Source: CAVUPF01 sp963743285
GTDB taxonomy: Bacteria; Actinomycetota; Thermoleophilia; Solirubrobacterales; 70-9
Direction: 5' to 3'
Assembly: GCA_963743285.1 (NCBI GenBank)
Contig: CAVUPF010000001.1
Location: 930,001-994,000, forward strand
DNA: 64,000 nt
In this document: one piece after another, positions 33,242-42,958 of the stretch
How positions within the stretch are numbered: position 1 is the first letter of the stretch
Layout of the letters: each line of letters starts with the position of its first letter
The notes under the pieces: model-generated
Told to the model about the DNA's origin: nothing
The model's input: only the letters and a program-made list of their open reading frames with translations
Databases searched by the model: none
Position numbers and translations under genes: made by a program

Positions 33242-33607
33242 ATGCCCAAGCCGCTCGACCCCAGCTACTACGCTAGGCGCCGCCGGGATTGGCTCGCGGA
33301 CGAGGAGACCCGCGCAGAGTACGAGCGGGCACGGCTCGAGATCGAGCAGATCGACGCCGTCATCAGCTCGCTGGATCAGCTATGCGTGGATGCGGGTATG
33401 TCCAAGGCCGAGCTCGCGCGGCGCGCGGGACGAAACCCGGCTAGCATCCAGCGCCTGTTCACGGCCGAGCAGGCGCGTCCGGAGCTGCCGCTTATCGTCT
33501 CGATAGCCGATGCCTTGGACGCAAGCGTCGAGATCACTCCCCGCCCGCGGAGGTCGACGCCGCGGGGGTCCGCGATGGACCCATTTGCGAGCGTCGGATC
33601 GCCGTAG
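33242..33607 (+). CDS. XRE-family helix-turn-helix protein, HigA-like
   Basis: 121 residues. An N-terminal charged region (RRDWLADEETRAEYERARLEIEQI) is followed by the HTH: VDAGMSKAELARRAGRNPASIQRLFT and LPLIVSIADALDASVEI. This layout matches HigA-type antitoxins encoded after HigB toxins. No HigB-like gene is recognised in the 280 bases upstream, so it is an orphan antitoxin or a regulator in its own right. Confidence 0.7.
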   Translation: MPKPLDPSYYARRRRDWLADEETRAEYERARLEIEQIDAVISSLDQLCVDAGMSKAELARRAGRNPASIQRLFTAEQARPELPLIVSIADALDASVEITPRPRRSTPRGSAMDPFASVGSP

Positions 33608-33870
33608 GGCAAAACGCAGCTGGCCTGGCTAGGCGGCTTTCAAGCTGTGACTTTGTGGAATAACGTGCCCGGGCTCGTGTGCGGCGATTACTGCTGCCTG
33701 CGTGCACTCGCCCAGCCCGAGCTTTGCCGAGCACATGACTGAATCGCGAGCCGAGAAGAGACGCACCGCCACCGTGGAGCGTTGTACTCTGGGGTTCCCG
33801 GCGCCAAATCGGCCGGACCGCGCACAACCAACCCACCAACCCCTTCGGACCTTGTTGAGGCGTCTGACAC

Positions 33871-34785
33871 GTGAGCTCTGAAAACCGTCGGCTTAGCTCT
33901 TCAGCACGCTCCCGCGGCGGGCATCTGCGGGCGCGCGGCCAGCTGCCTGTGATCGGGCGCATCTTTCCTGCGCCCCTAGTCGCAAAGGTCCCGGAGATCA
34001 TCTTTCTCTTCTGGGTAGTGAAGATCCTCACCACAGCCGGCGGGGAGGCCACCTCTGATTACCTGAAGACGTACGGGAACTTCGGGGGTGGCGGGACTGA
34101 GGTCGCGTTGTTCGTGATCGCGCTCGTGCTGCAGTTCGCGACCCGCCGGTACCGAGCCTTCGCGTACTGGTTCTTGGCCTTCGCGATCGCGATCGCCGGT
34201 ACAGGCTTCGCTGATTTTCTGCATCTCGACGTCCACATCCCTTACGCGGGGACCACGATCTTGTGGGCGGTCATACTGGCGGCCGTGTTCTGGACCTGGC
34301 AGCGCAGCGAGGGAACGCTGTCGATCCACAGTGTCACCACGCAGCGACGGGAGGCGTTCTACTGGGCTACCGTGTTCGCGACCTTCGCGCTCGGCACTGC
34401 GCTCGGAGACTTCACGGCGGTCTCGCTCGGCATGGGCTACCTGGCCTCCGGAATCTTATTCTTCGTGCTCATCTTGATCCCGGCGCTGGCCTGGTGGCGC
34501 TTCGGTCTGAACAGCATCGCGGCGTTCTGGATGGCCTACGTTTTGACGCGGCCGCTCGGAGCATCGTTTGCCGACTACATCAGCAAGCCACACAGCATCA
34601 GCGGCTTAGGCTTCGGCGACGGGCCGACCGCACTGGTGTTCGCTGTCGCTGTCGTTGTTCTGGTTTCCTACCTGGCGATCGCTCGGCCTGACATCCGACG
34701 GTCGCCCGCTGAGAATGAGCGCTTGGCGAGTCAGACGCCCGAGTCCCAGCACCTGATGGGGGCGCCCAGACTAGAGGTCGACTAG
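33871..34785 (+). CDS. COG4705-type polytopic membrane protein
   Basis: 304 residues from GTG with about eight membrane spans in two similar halves. The first starts VPEIIFLFWVVKILTTAGGEATSDYL, the second YWATVFATFALGTALGDFTA, as expected for the duplicated COG4705 family of unknown function. Conserved acidic residues lie within spans (GGEATSD, LGDF). A second, decayed gene of the same family lies at 37.7 kb. No operon partner is clear. Confidence 0.8.
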   Translation: MSSENRRLSSSARSRGGHLRARGQLPVIGRIFPAPLVAKVPEIIFLFWVVKILTTAGGEATSDYLKTYGNFGGGGTEVALFVIALVLQFATRRYRAFAYWFLAFAIAIAGTGFADFLHLDVHIPYAGTTILWAVILAAVFWTWQRSEGTLSIHSVTTQRREAFYWATVFATFALGTALGDFTAVSLGMGYLASGILFFVLILIPALAWWRFGLNSIAAFWMAYVLTRPLGASFADYISKPHSISGLGFGDGPTALVFAVAVVVLVSYLAIARPDIRRSPAENERLASQTPESQHLMGAPRLEVD

Positions 34786-35098
34786 CTCCCCGCCGAGCTC
34801 GGACGTCGCTGCATCGGCCCGCTGAGCGCCCGAAGCGACTCGGCGGTGGGCACCAGAGCGTCGAGCAGGGCTAAGAGATGGCGCTCGAGGCTGGTGGAGC
34901 CGGCCTTCCCTTCGCTCCTGAGCAGGCCGAGCGCCCGTCCGCTGGTGCCGGGCCTCGGCCCAACTTCCCGAAGCGATGTGCTGGCCGTCGGCGTGGGCGG
35001 CAGTCGGCGCCACACCGAAGCGTTGTGGGCTCATTTATCTCCCTTCCAATCCCCAGGAGTAATCTGACCCGAGGGCAGCTATCCCGGAGGAGGGGCCT

Positions 35099-36040
35099 AT
35101 GCAGCGCAGTGATGTCACCTTCCAGTCGGCAGGCACGCGCTGCGCGGCGTGGCTCTATCGGCCGGACCAAAGCGGTGGCGGACCGACGCCGTGCGTGGTC
35201 TTAGGGCACGGCTTCTCGGCAGTACGCGACCAGCGCCTCGACGCCTACGCCGAGCGCTTCGCCGAGGCCGGGCTCGCCGCCGCTGTCTTCGATTACCGCT
35301 ACTTCGGCGATAGCGATGGTGAGCCGCGCCAACTGCTTGACATCCGTGCTCAGCTCGAGGACTGGCGAGCGGCCATTGCCTATGCCCGCGCGCTTGAGGG
35401 CGTAGATCCGGCGCGGATCGCGATCTGGGGAAGCTCCTTCGGCGGCGGTCACGTTATGACTCTCGCTGCCCGCGACCCCTCGCTCGCGGCAGCAGTCTCC
35501 CAAGTTGCCTTCGCCGACGGCCTGATCACCCTCCCCTCGCTTGGCATCGGCCATGTGCTGCGAATCACCGGTGAAGGGCTGCGCGACCAACTTGCCGCGC
35601 TCCGGGGTCGGCCGCCGCACATGATCGCTGCGGCCGGCCCGCCGGAGTCAAACAGTGCGATGAACACCCCGAGCTCCGGGCCTGGAATGCAGGCGATCAC
35701 GACGCCGGGCTCGACCTGGCGCAACGAGGTCGCGGCGCGCATCGCATTGCACGTCGGTACCTACCGCCCCGCCCGCCAGGCGGGGAAGATCCGCTGCCCG
35801 ATCCTCTTCTGCGTCGCTGACGACGATGACCTGACGGCGCCGGGACTCGTGCTCAAGGCCGCCAAAAAGGCGCCTCGCGCGGAGGTCAAGCGCTACCCGA
35901 TCGGTCATTTCGACATCTACGTCGACGGGTGGTTCGAGCGTGCGGTCACAGATCAAACCGACTTCCTCAAGCGCCATCTGCTCGGCGGAGACGCGCCATC
36001 AAAACCAGCGGCAGCGCCGACGCAGACGCAGCTCGCCTGA
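35099..36040 (+). CDS. Alpha/beta hydrolase, dienelactone-hydrolase-like
   Basis: 313 residues with GGAGGAGGGG upstream of the ATG. The oxyanion region is VVLGHGFSAVRDQRLD, the nucleophile elbow is GSSFGGGHV (Ser), the acid lies in LFCVADDDDLTAP, and the His is IGHFDIY. An N-terminal strand pair precedes the core as in the DLH/X-Pro-peptidase-like branch. The cytoplasmic substrate is unknown. Five bases after its stop begins the hydrolase-cyclase fusion gene, so the two are likely co-transcribed. Confidence 0.85.
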   Translation: MQRSDVTFQSAGTRCAAWLYRPDQSGGGPTPCVVLGHGFSAVRDQRLDAYAERFAEAGLAAAVFDYRYFGDSDGEPRQLLDIRAQLEDWRAAIAYARALEGVDPARIAIWGSSFGGGHVMTLAARDPSLAAAVSQVAFADGLITLPSLGIGHVLRITGEGLRDQLAALRGRPPHMIAAAGPPESNSAMNTPSSGPGMQAITTPGSTWRNEVAARIALHVGTYRPARQAGKIRCPILFCVADDDDLTAPGLVLKAAKKAPRAEVKRYPIGHFDIYVDGWFERAVTDQTDFLKRHLLGGDAPSKPAAAPTQTQLA

Positions 36041-36045
36041 TCCAG

Positions 36046-37425
36046 ATGTCGCCCCCAGAGATCGCCAACGGCGGATCTGATCGGCGCCTGATGGTGCCCA
36101 CGACCCGTTACGCCCGTAGTGGCGAGGCGACCATCGCCTACCAGGTCGCGGGAGACGGGGGCCCCGATCTGCTGTTCATGGCCGGCTGGATCTCCCAGGT
36201 CGAGCAGCTCTGGGAGTCGCCCGCAGTGCGTCGTCTGCTGGAGCGCCTCGCCGGGTTCAGCCGCCTGATCTTGTTCGACCGCCGCGGCAGCGGACTGTCC
36301 GACAGCGTCGGCGAGCCCTACACCCTCGAGCAGGAGGCGCGCGACGCGCTCGCGGTACTTGACGCCGCAGGCAGCGAGCGGGCGGCGCTATTCACCTACG
36401 GCCTGGGCGGACCGGTCGGTGCCCTGCTTGCCGCCGATCGCCCGGAGCGGGTCGGCGCGCTGATCATGTATGCGTCTATCGCACGCACCTCCTGGGCGCC
36501 GGACTACGACTGGGCGATGAGCGTCGAGGATCGCGCCCAGTGGACTGAGCGCACGGTTGCCGCCTGGGGGGAGACCGACGGCCCCGTTTTGCCGGTGTTG
36601 GCGCCTTCGATGGCCGATGACCCAGCGCTCGCAGCGTGGTTCGCGCGTCTGCAGCGCCTGGCGGCGAGCCCGAGCAAGGCCCGCGCCCTCTTGGCCGCAT
36701 CGGCTGACCTCGACGTGCGCGAGAAGCTGCCACGCATCCGCGTCCCAACTCTGGTCATGCACCGTTCGAAGGACAGCGCCTGGGACCCACGCCACTCGCG
36801 CTACCTGGCTGAGCACATTCCAGGGGCCCGCTACATCGAGCTGGATGGAGTCGACTCCTTCCCCTTTGTCGGCGATAGCGATGTGATCATCGAAGAGGTC
36901 GAGGAGTTCCTCACCGGTGGACGGGGGGGAGGAGAGCTGGCGCGGGCGCTGCTCACGGTGATGTTCACCGACATCGTCGACGCGACGGCGCGCGCGGCCG
37001 AGCTCGGCGACGGCCGCTGGCGCGACCTGCTCGCACGTCACGACGAGGAGGTGCGCAGGGAGCTGCGCCGCTTCGAAGGTCGCGAGGTAAAGACTGTTGG
37101 CGATGGCTTTCTGGTGACCTTCGCGGGTCCACCGTCGAGGGCGCTGCGCTGCGCCCTGGCGATCACCGACACGGCGCGCGAGCTCGGGGTCGAGGTACGC
37201 ATTGGCATGCACACCGGCGAGTGCGAGCTGATCGGCGACGACGTTGGTGGGATGGCCGTCCACATCGCCTCGCGCGTGAACGGGCTGGCGGGCGCCAGCG
37301 AGGTGCTCGTCTCAGGGACGGTATTCGGGACGGTCGTGGGCGGCCCGTTCAGATTTGATGATCGGGGCTTTCACGAGCTCAAAGGTGTGCCCGGCCGTTG
37401 GCCACTGTTTGCGCTCGGCGGCTGA
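36046..37425 (+). CDS. Alpha/beta hydrolase fused to a class III nucleotide cyclase domain
   Basis: 459 residues. Residues 15-285 are an alpha/beta hydrolase fold (ILFDRRGSGLSD, VPTLVMHRSKDSAWDP), but the nucleophile elbow reads YGLGGPVG, with Gly-Leu-Gly instead of G-x-S-x-G, so this part may sense rather than cleave. Residues 300-459 are a class III cyclase domain: metal Asp in MFTDIVDAT, second metal Asp in VKTVGDGFLVTF, and the transition-state pair in HIASRVNGLA. Such fusions occur in actinobacteria and proteobacteria. It probably makes cAMP or cGMP in response to a small ligand bound by the hydrolase-like domain (inference). ATG 36046 follows the previous stop. Confidence 0.85.
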   Translation: MSPPEIANGGSDRRLMVPTTRYARSGEATIAYQVAGDGGPDLLFMAGWISQVEQLWESPAVRRLLERLAGFSRLILFDRRGSGLSDSVGEPYTLEQEARDALAVLDAAGSERAALFTYGLGGPVGALLAADRPERVGALIMYASIARTSWAPDYDWAMSVEDRAQWTERTVAAWGETDGPVLPVLAPSMADDPALAAWFARLQRLAASPSKARALLAASADLDVREKLPRIRVPTLVMHRSKDSAWDPRHSRYLAEHIPGARYIELDGVDSFPFVGDSDVIIEEVEEFLTGGRGGGELARALLTVMFTDIVDATARAAELGDGRWRDLLARHDEEVRRELRRFEGREVKTVGDGFLVTFAGPPSRALRCALAITDTARELGVEVRIGMHTGECELIGDDVGGMAVHIASRVNGLAGASEVLVSGTVFGTVVGGPFRFDDRGFHELKGVPGRWPLFALGG

Positions 37426-37661
37426 AGCTCAGAACCACGATGGCGGTGCGGTCCGGAGGGCTCGCGGGACGCGACAACCTCTACGAGATCACTTGGGTGG
37501 TTGGCGCTGTGACCCGGCGCAGTATGCCGCCCGGCATGCGTTGACACCCGACGCGACGGCTTTGGGCACTCGCCGTTCCTACCGAGCGGGAGCGTCGGAT
37601 GAGTCAGTGAGGTGCTTGGCTTGTGGTTGGCAGACTGGTCTCAAGCCGACGGTCGACCGGT

Positions 37662-38003
37662 TTGACCTTGCCGCTTGAGCGACCGGGCTTTCTCAAAGAG
37701 CTGGCACGCCGCGGCGCGGTCAGGGTTCCTGAGATCACGGCCTACTTTTGGGTGATCAAGGCCCTCTCAACCGCGATGGGTGAGTCGACATCCGACTAGC
37801 TCGTCCATGCGATGAACTCGGTGCTCGCCGTTGCTCTCGGGTTCCTCGGCTTCCTCGCGGCCCTGGCGCTGCAGAGCGTCGGGGGACCTGGCATTGGTGA
37901 CGGGCCCGTCGCCCTGGCTCTGACGACCGTCATCTTCTGCCTGGACGCCTATCTGGCGATCACCCGCCGCGGCGTGCCGATCACCGACCGCGCCTTTCTG
38001 TGA
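37662..38003 (+). pseudogene. Decayed COG4705-type membrane protein gene
   Basis: The frame starting at TTG 37662 reads LKELARRGAVRVPEITAYFW, VIKALSTAMGESTSD, then TAG (37797-37799), and continues in frame LVHAMNSVLAVALGFLGFLA before jumping directly to the family's end, GDGPVALALTTVIFCLDAYL and ITRRGVP. The amber codon and the loss of about half the protein (spans in the middle) make it non-functional. It is homologous to the gene at 33871-34785. Confidence 0.7.
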
Positions 38004-38192
38004 GGCCTGCCGGTTGGCCGAGCCCGCGCCCGAGAGCCTCGACTGAAGCAAGTCGTTTCTTGAGATCGGCGATTCGCGGCAGGCAGCCGCGAGATGCGAG
38101 GACTGCGCCTCTGCCCGGCCAGGCCCAGGCAGGCAGAGCCCTCTCGTTCGAGTTTAGAGTTGGCTTATTGCCCGCCTTTAGCCTCGCGCGCC

Positions 38193-38879
38193 GTGAGCAC
38201 CGAGAGAATTGAGGCAGCTACCCAAGTGGGAGTCGACTGGCGACGCGCCGAGTTCGTCCTGACGCTCCTCGGGTTTCTCGGCTTCATCACGCTGGCGATC
38301 CGCGTCACCACGATCTACAGCGGCCTGCCTGCGCACCCGCTGTTCGTCCACGTGCCGGTGATCCTGATCCCGACCACGATCGTGGCCGCAATCGTCTTCA
38401 TGGTCAAGCCGGAGTGGCTCTCGCGGTACGGGATCGCGCTGGCTGTGGTTTCGATCATCGCGATGATCTCGGTGTTCTTAACGATGCAGGCCGGCGCCGC
38501 GTTGCGCGCCGAGCTTCACTTGCAGGGCCAGGCCGCCAACCTGATCTCCCAGCATGCCCAAGCCGCGCACATTCTCGCCATCGTCTACGTGGTTTTCACG
38601 GCGACGCTGATCGTCACCTTCGCCGCGCGGCGAATCTCCGGAGGAATGCCGACCGGACTCGGCATCGTGGACCGTCTGCTGTCGCCCAGGCCGGTGTTCT
38701 CCGCGCTTCGCGTCGCGGTCGTGCTGCTCTCGATCGGTGCCGGCTACATGACCTTCAGGACAGGTGATCTCGGCGCCAAGGCGGTGTGGGAGGGACGGCT
38801 CCAGGCCGCCCACGCCGGCTTCCCCGGCGGTCCGGGCCTACCCCCACAGGCGCCGCCGCCGGGCACCGGCGCGCCCTAG
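38193..38879 (+). CDS. DUF2231-type membrane protein
   Basis: 228 residues from GTG 38193. Four to five spans start at LTLLGFLGFITLAI; GLPAHPLFVHVPVILIPTTI is the diagnostic HP-x-x-VH-x-P block of DUF2231. The HAQAAHILAIVYVVF span carries two more histidines, so haem or metal binding is conceivable. The tail is Gly/Pro-rich. The family's function is unknown. Confidence 0.75.
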   Translation: MSTERIEAATQVGVDWRRAEFVLTLLGFLGFITLAIRVTTIYSGLPAHPLFVHVPVILIPTTIVAAIVFMVKPEWLSRYGIALAVVSIIAMISVFLTMQAGAALRAELHLQGQAANLISQHAQAAHILAIVYVVFTATLIVTFAARRISGGMPTGLGIVDRLLSPRPVFSALRVAVVLLSIGAGYMTFRTGDLGAKAVWEGRLQAAHAGFPGGPGLPPQAPPPGTGAP

Positions 38880-38978
38880 CGAGCCTGTTGCTCATTGCGA
38901 CGGGCTTCTCTTGACCCGGCAAGCTAGACTCGCCTACAAGGCCGAGACGGCGCACCACTTCCCGTGTGAAGGACACCG

Positions 38979-40823
38979 TTGATCACGAGACACACCGGTA
39001 GGTCTGAAGTCGGGGACCAGCCCCGAGCACAAGCATGCTCCTCGCGAGAGCGGGCACCGAAGCCGGCGGTGAGGAGCAGGGCGTCGGGTCTCGCGCTGGG
39101 AATGCTGGCCTGCGCTGCGCTGTTGGGGGGCGGGATCGCTACGGCCATATGCGAGCCGGCGGCCGCTGCGGCGTCGCCGATCACCGAATACTCGGCGACT
39201 CCCGAAAGCTTCGGATCTTCGATCAATCCGCAGGAGATCACGACCGGACCCGACCACAACCTCTGGTATACGGACGGCGGCTCTGATGTCTACAAGATGA
39301 TCGCCTCCGGCCCGAGTATCGGGCAAACCACCGGCTATGAAACGAGCACGCTAGGTAGCTCGCCGAATGCCATCGTCGCCGATGACGACGGCTTGTGGTT
39401 CACCGAGGGTGTGAGCGGAAAAATCGGCTGCGTGACGACTGCCGGGGCGATTGAAGAATACGAAGTGCCAAGCGCGGCATCGCATCCCGATCTGGATGGG
39501 ATCACCGTCGGACCGGACGGCAATCTGTGGTTCACCGAGGCAGCGCTGAATCAGATCGGCCGGCTGGTGCCCTCGGCGAGTGAACCGTGCAAAAAATCGT
39601 CAGTAATCACCGAATATCCTGTCCCGGGGGGCACTCTCGGTCAGGGTGGCGGCGGCAACCCCGCTACCGGGGCCGACAGTATTGCCTCAGGGCCGGGCGG
39701 AAATCTCTGGTTCAGCGAGGCTGGCTCAAACAGGATCGGCGAGATGAATACCTCTGGCGCGATGGTGGAAACCTTCCCGCACCCACCGGCGGAATTGAGC
39801 GGGTCGCCGCTGGGGATCGTCAAGGGCCCGGACGGCAACATGTGGTTCACCGAGGCCGGAGCGGCCGATCGGATCGGCCGCGTCACCCCGGCCGGGGCGA
39901 TCACCGAGTTCCCCCTGGCGTCGTCCCCCACAGGCGCCTACAGCGACCTGTCAAGCATCGTCAGCGGTCTCGATGGCAACCTCTGGTTCACTTACGGCTC
40001 GGGTGCGGAAAACGCCGGGGTCGGTTGCATCACGCCGGCCGGCAACGCGGCCCAGTACCCGGCCCCCTCACCAAGCTCGATCCCCGCGGGGATCACGGTG
40101 GGACCCGATGGCGCGATCTGGTTCACCGAGTCAAATGCCTCCAAGATCGGCCGGCTCTCGCCGGTCGTCTGTGATGCGAGCGCTCCAACGACGCCGGCGC
40201 CGAGCGCGCCGGAAATCAAAGGTAGCCCGCCAAAGGAAACGGCACTGACCGAAGCCACCTTTACTTTCACAGGCGCCCCTGGTGGAACCTATGAATGCTC
40301 GATCGACGAAGGGCCATGGCAACCATGTACCAGCGGCCAGACGTTCGGGCCGCTGGCCCCCGGCGATCACCAGTTCCAGGCTCGCGAGACGCTGGGCGGC
40401 AAGACGGGGCCGCCCGCCACCTATCGCTGGACCGTCGATCTGCCGAAGAAGTGCATCCTGCGCGTCGCCCGCGCCCGTGTCTTCGTCTTCACCAAGCACG
40501 ACAAAGTGCGGCTGGTGATCCACTACACCTCCTATCGCGCTGCGAAGGTAACGGTCGACTACAAGCAGAGCGGCTCCAAGGGCAGTCTCGAACTCGGCTC
40601 GGCGACGGCGAAGTTCAAGAAGAAGGGGGTCTTCCGCCTCGCCAAGCGCCTGGATAAGTCGGAAATGAGCAAGGTCCGTGCGGCCAAGAGCTTCGAGGTC
40701 CAGTTCCACATCCCAGGCACCCCCGGAAGCTGCAAGCACTTTTACACGAAGAACCTGACCATTCCCCAGCAGATCTCCGATCAGACCGTTTGGTTTCAGT
40801 CGGACTCGCGCTTCGAACCTTGA
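38979..40823 (+). CDS. Secreted virginiamycin B lyase-like beta-propeller protein
   Basis: 614 residues from TTG 38979 (AAGGA upstream). A signal peptide (LALGMLACAALLGGGIATAI) is followed by about seven repeats of the form GITVGPDGNLWFTE-x-N-IGR, the Vgb/streptogramin-lyase propeller pattern. The active-site His residues known from true Vgb are not evident in the repeats, so antibiotic cleavage should not be inferred. The C-terminal part (about 410-614) has an immunoglobulin-like CSIDEGPWQPC segment and a basic beta domain (KVTVDYKQSGSKGSLELGSA). It probably works at the cell surface. Confidence 0.8.
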   Translation: MITRHTGRSEVGDQPRAQACSSRERAPKPAVRSRASGLALGMLACAALLGGGIATAICEPAAAAASPITEYSATPESFGSSINPQEITTGPDHNLWYTDGGSDVYKMIASGPSIGQTTGYETSTLGSSPNAIVADDDGLWFTEGVSGKIGCVTTAGAIEEYEVPSAASHPDLDGITVGPDGNLWFTEAALNQIGRLVPSASEPCKKSSVITEYPVPGGTLGQGGGGNPATGADSIASGPGGNLWFSEAGSNRIGEMNTSGAMVETFPHPPAELSGSPLGIVKGPDGNMWFTEAGAADRIGRVTPAGAITEFPLASSPTGAYSDLSSIVSGLDGNLWFTYGSGAENAGVGCITPAGNAAQYPAPSPSSIPAGITVGPDGAIWFTESNASKIGRLSPVVCDASAPTTPAPSAPEIKGSPPKETALTEATFTFTGAPGGTYECSIDEGPWQPCTSGQTFGPLAPGDHQFQARETLGGKTGPPATYRWTVDLPKKCILRVARARVFVFTKHDKVRLVIHYTSYRAAKVTVDYKQSGSKGSLELGSATAKFKKKGVFRLAKRLDKSEMSKVRAAKSFEVQFHIPGTPGSCKHFYTKNLTIPQQISDQTVWFQSDSRFEP

Positions 40824-40898
40824 CCAACGCCCGCAACACGGCGCGACTGACTGCAGGCGTGCCCGCGGCTAACCACCCGACCCGGCGGAGCGGACCCT

Positions 40899-41264
40899 CT
40901 AGCGTTGAGCAGGCGGCTCCATAACGTCCATCCTCACAATGAGCCCGCCCTTGAGGCGATAGCGATGGCGGACGTGGGAATCGGAGATCAGCTTGCCGGA
41001 GTCGACGTCGTGGACCACTTGACGGACATCGACCGTGACGCTGCCGTCCGGCTCCGCGGTGAACCCCTCGGGCTCGACCTGGCTGGAGATCGCGGCGAAT
41101 TGCCTGCTCCAGTAGTCGCGAACAGCCGCGCGGCCGATCACTCGGCCGCCTTGCCAGGCGTTGGGCCAGTTGACCTCCGGGTGCATCAATCTCACCGCGG
41201 CGTCCAGATCGCGGGCGTTGAAGGCGCTATAGGCGCTTCGCAAGACGCGCTCAAGCGGCGCCAT
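40899..41264 (-). CDS. SnoaL/NTF2-like protein
   Basis: 121 residues from ATG 41264, with GAGGAGGG seven bases upstream. The cone-shaped fold is visible as the helix VLRSAYSAFNARDLDAAVRL, then MHPEVNWPNA, VIGRAAVRDYW, and paired strands SVTVDVRQVVHDVDSGKL, HRYRLKGGLIVRMDV. Such proteins act as isomerases, hydrolases or binding proteins. The neighbouring gene upstream on this strand is another SnoaL-fold protein, 47 bases away. Confidence 0.8.
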   Translation of the reverse strand: MAPLERVLRSAYSAFNARDLDAAVRLMHPEVNWPNAWQGGRVIGRAAVRDYWSRQFAAISSQVEPEGFTAEPDGSVTVDVRQVVHDVDSGKLISDSHVRHRYRLKGGLIVRMDVMEPPAQR

Positions 41265-41311
41265 TGGAGCCCTCCTCGAGGTAGCCATCCGGGTCGGCGG
41301 CGGATCTCGGC

Positions 41312-41830
41312 TCAGGCGCCGTCGGGGAGCAGCTCGTTCTTGGGCAGCCGCTGATCGAGTAGGGCCTCGGCCTGCTCGGAGCCGACGACGGGCAGAGCGC
41401 TCGGATCGAGCAGGCCCGCCTGGACCAGCACGGTAGCCTGGTCCCAGTAGATGTGCTCGTGGTGGACCTTGCCGTCTTGAAAGCCAACCACCACGACAAC
41501 CGGGACCGCTATCCGGCGCCCGGTCGGCGGAATCCCGGGAAGCATGATGTCGAGCTGGCGATCGTGGGTGAAGGTCATCATCAGCTCGTCGACGACCTGG
41601 TCCTCGCCGACGGTGCGCGAGACCTGCCGCGTCTCGGTGTCCGCAGGCCACTGGCCGATGAAGTGGCGCCCGTAGAACTCACGGACGCCGACGGTGTCGT
41701 TGCCGCCGGTGATCGTAGGCACGTGGTGGACGTAGGGGTCGTCCGTCATCGTCTCCATCGTCGCCTCAAGATCGAGGTCTTGAAACTCCGCCTGCACGTG
41801 GGCATCGAATGTCGCTGCAAGGTCGTTCAT
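41312..41830 (-). CDS. SnoaL-like ester cyclase/NTF2-fold protein
   Basis: 172 residues from ATG 41830 with GAGGAGAG seven bases upstream. The pattern DDPYVHHVPTITGG, VREFYGRHFIGQW, ELMMTFTHDRQLDIMLPG, and VVVVGFQDGKVHHEHIYWDQ matches the ester-cyclase branch of SnoaL. The C-terminal ALLDQRLPKNELLPDG is an extra tail. Substrate unknown. Probably forms a two-gene unit with the following SnoaL-fold gene. Confidence 0.8.
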   Translation of the reverse strand: MNDLAATFDAHVQAEFQDLDLEATMETMTDDPYVHHVPTITGGNDTVGVREFYGRHFIGQWPADTETRQVSRTVGEDQVVDELMMTFTHDRQLDIMLPGIPPTGRRIAVPVVVVVGFQDGKVHHEHIYWDQATVLVQAGLLDPSALPVVGSEQAEALLDQRLPKNELLPDGA

Positions 41831-42115
41831 AGATCCGCTCTCCTCCTCGGGTTGCCGAGACTGCGACGATGTTCCCACCTCCCCGCCTCAGGCCCCAGCC
41901 GCAGTCCTACCTCCGCGCCATTTGAGGCGCAAGTGAGCCAGGCGCGCCAGCGTGGTCGTCTGGTATCCGCAGGCTCACATGGCCACGTGAGCAGTAGCCC
42001 GATCGCCAGCGCGGGGCGCGATCACCCAAAGACCACCTCGATCGACTGCACCCAGACCTTGGACGACGCGGGCGTACTGCTTGGCTCAGCTCCTAACGAG
42101 TCATTCCGCGAAGCC

Positions 42116-42958
42116 TCAGAACGCGCGGTAGGAGCTCTTCGTGATCGTGAAGCCGTGATGCGAGCGGTTTGCGCAGCTAATCGCTCGCGAGCCGATCGTG
42201 CAGGTCACGCTGATCGGGCCGATGCCCCACTGACGCCCTTGGCTGAGCGCCACCGGCTTTGTGCCGACGAAGGTGTCTTGGCTGAGCCGCGCGAGCGAGG
42301 GATGCCCAGTCGATCCGAGGAAGACGAAGCCGGGGTCACCGAAGCCGTTGGCCTTCGGAGCCGGCACCGGCCTGGCGCTACAGAGCAGCTGCATCGGCGG
42401 CGAGTTGACCGGGTGGATCGCAACGCCACAGGCGACCTTTCCGCCCAGCGCCGTCCACAGCTGCGCGCTCGACGTCGAGGCGAGGCTGGAGCAGATCGTG
42501 GATGCACCGCTCCATAGCATCCACGGCCCTAGCTTGCCGCCGGGATGGGCAGGCACGCGGAAGGAGAGGCGGCGGTAGGCGAGCGGCCCGCCGGCCGTGC
42601 AGTGACCGAGGTCCGATGCGTGCAACTCGATAGTGACGAGATCCGGGTAATAACCGCCATGTGGCTTGAAGATTGAACTCAGTCCCCGGCCTGTCGCGAC
42701 CGAGTCACCCCAACTGGTCCAGTGGATGTGCGTGACCAGACCACTGGGATCGCCTCCGTTGAAGATCGTCGAGGGTTCCACCTTGCCCCAGCCGGCGCCT
42801 TTCGGCTCAAAGCTCTTAGATCCGAGCACAGGCGCTCCCGGCGTAGGGGCCGCCAGTGCGTCGGCTGCAGGTCCGTGCGCCACCGCCGAGGCAACTGCGA
42901 CGAGGGCCAGCAGCCCACAGGAGGCTGCGCAAGTCAAACGCAGCTTGCGTGCAGTCAT
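42116..42958 (-). CDS. Secreted protein of unknown function
   Basis: 280 residues with a signal peptide (LRLTCAASCGLLALVAVASA). The mature part has four to six cysteines and aromatic-rich strands (VTHIHWTSWGDSVATGRG, YYPDLVTIELHASDLGHC, ISVTCTIGSRAISCANRS). A HIHWTSWG segment is reminiscent of other secreted actinobacterial proteins of unknown role. No enzyme motif is recognised. Confidence 0.7.
   Translation of the reverse strand: MTARKLRLTCAASCGLLALVAVASAVAHGPAADALAAPTPGAPVLGSKSFEPKGAGWGKVEPSTIFNGGDPSGLVTHIHWTSWGDSVATGRGLSSIFKPHGGYYPDLVTIELHASDLGHCTAGGPLAYRRLSFRVPAHPGGKLGPWMLWSGASTICSSLASTSSAQLWTALGGKVACGVAIHPVNSPPMQLLCSARPVPAPKANGFGDPGFVFLGSTGHPSLARLSQDTFVGTKPVALSQGRQWGIGPISVTCTIGSRAISCANRSHHGFTITKSSYRAF

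Noticed and set aside
34771..35034. Small minus-strand open frame with GGGAG before its ATG
   Set aside because: The composition is Arg/Pro/Ala-rich and the only helix-like part (LERHLLALLDALVPTAE) is in a different frame; not enough to call a gene.
38979..40823. Streptogramin resistance by the Vgb-like protein
   Set aside because: Only the propeller repeat is shared; it is a much larger secreted protein with extra domains and no evident catalytic His pair.
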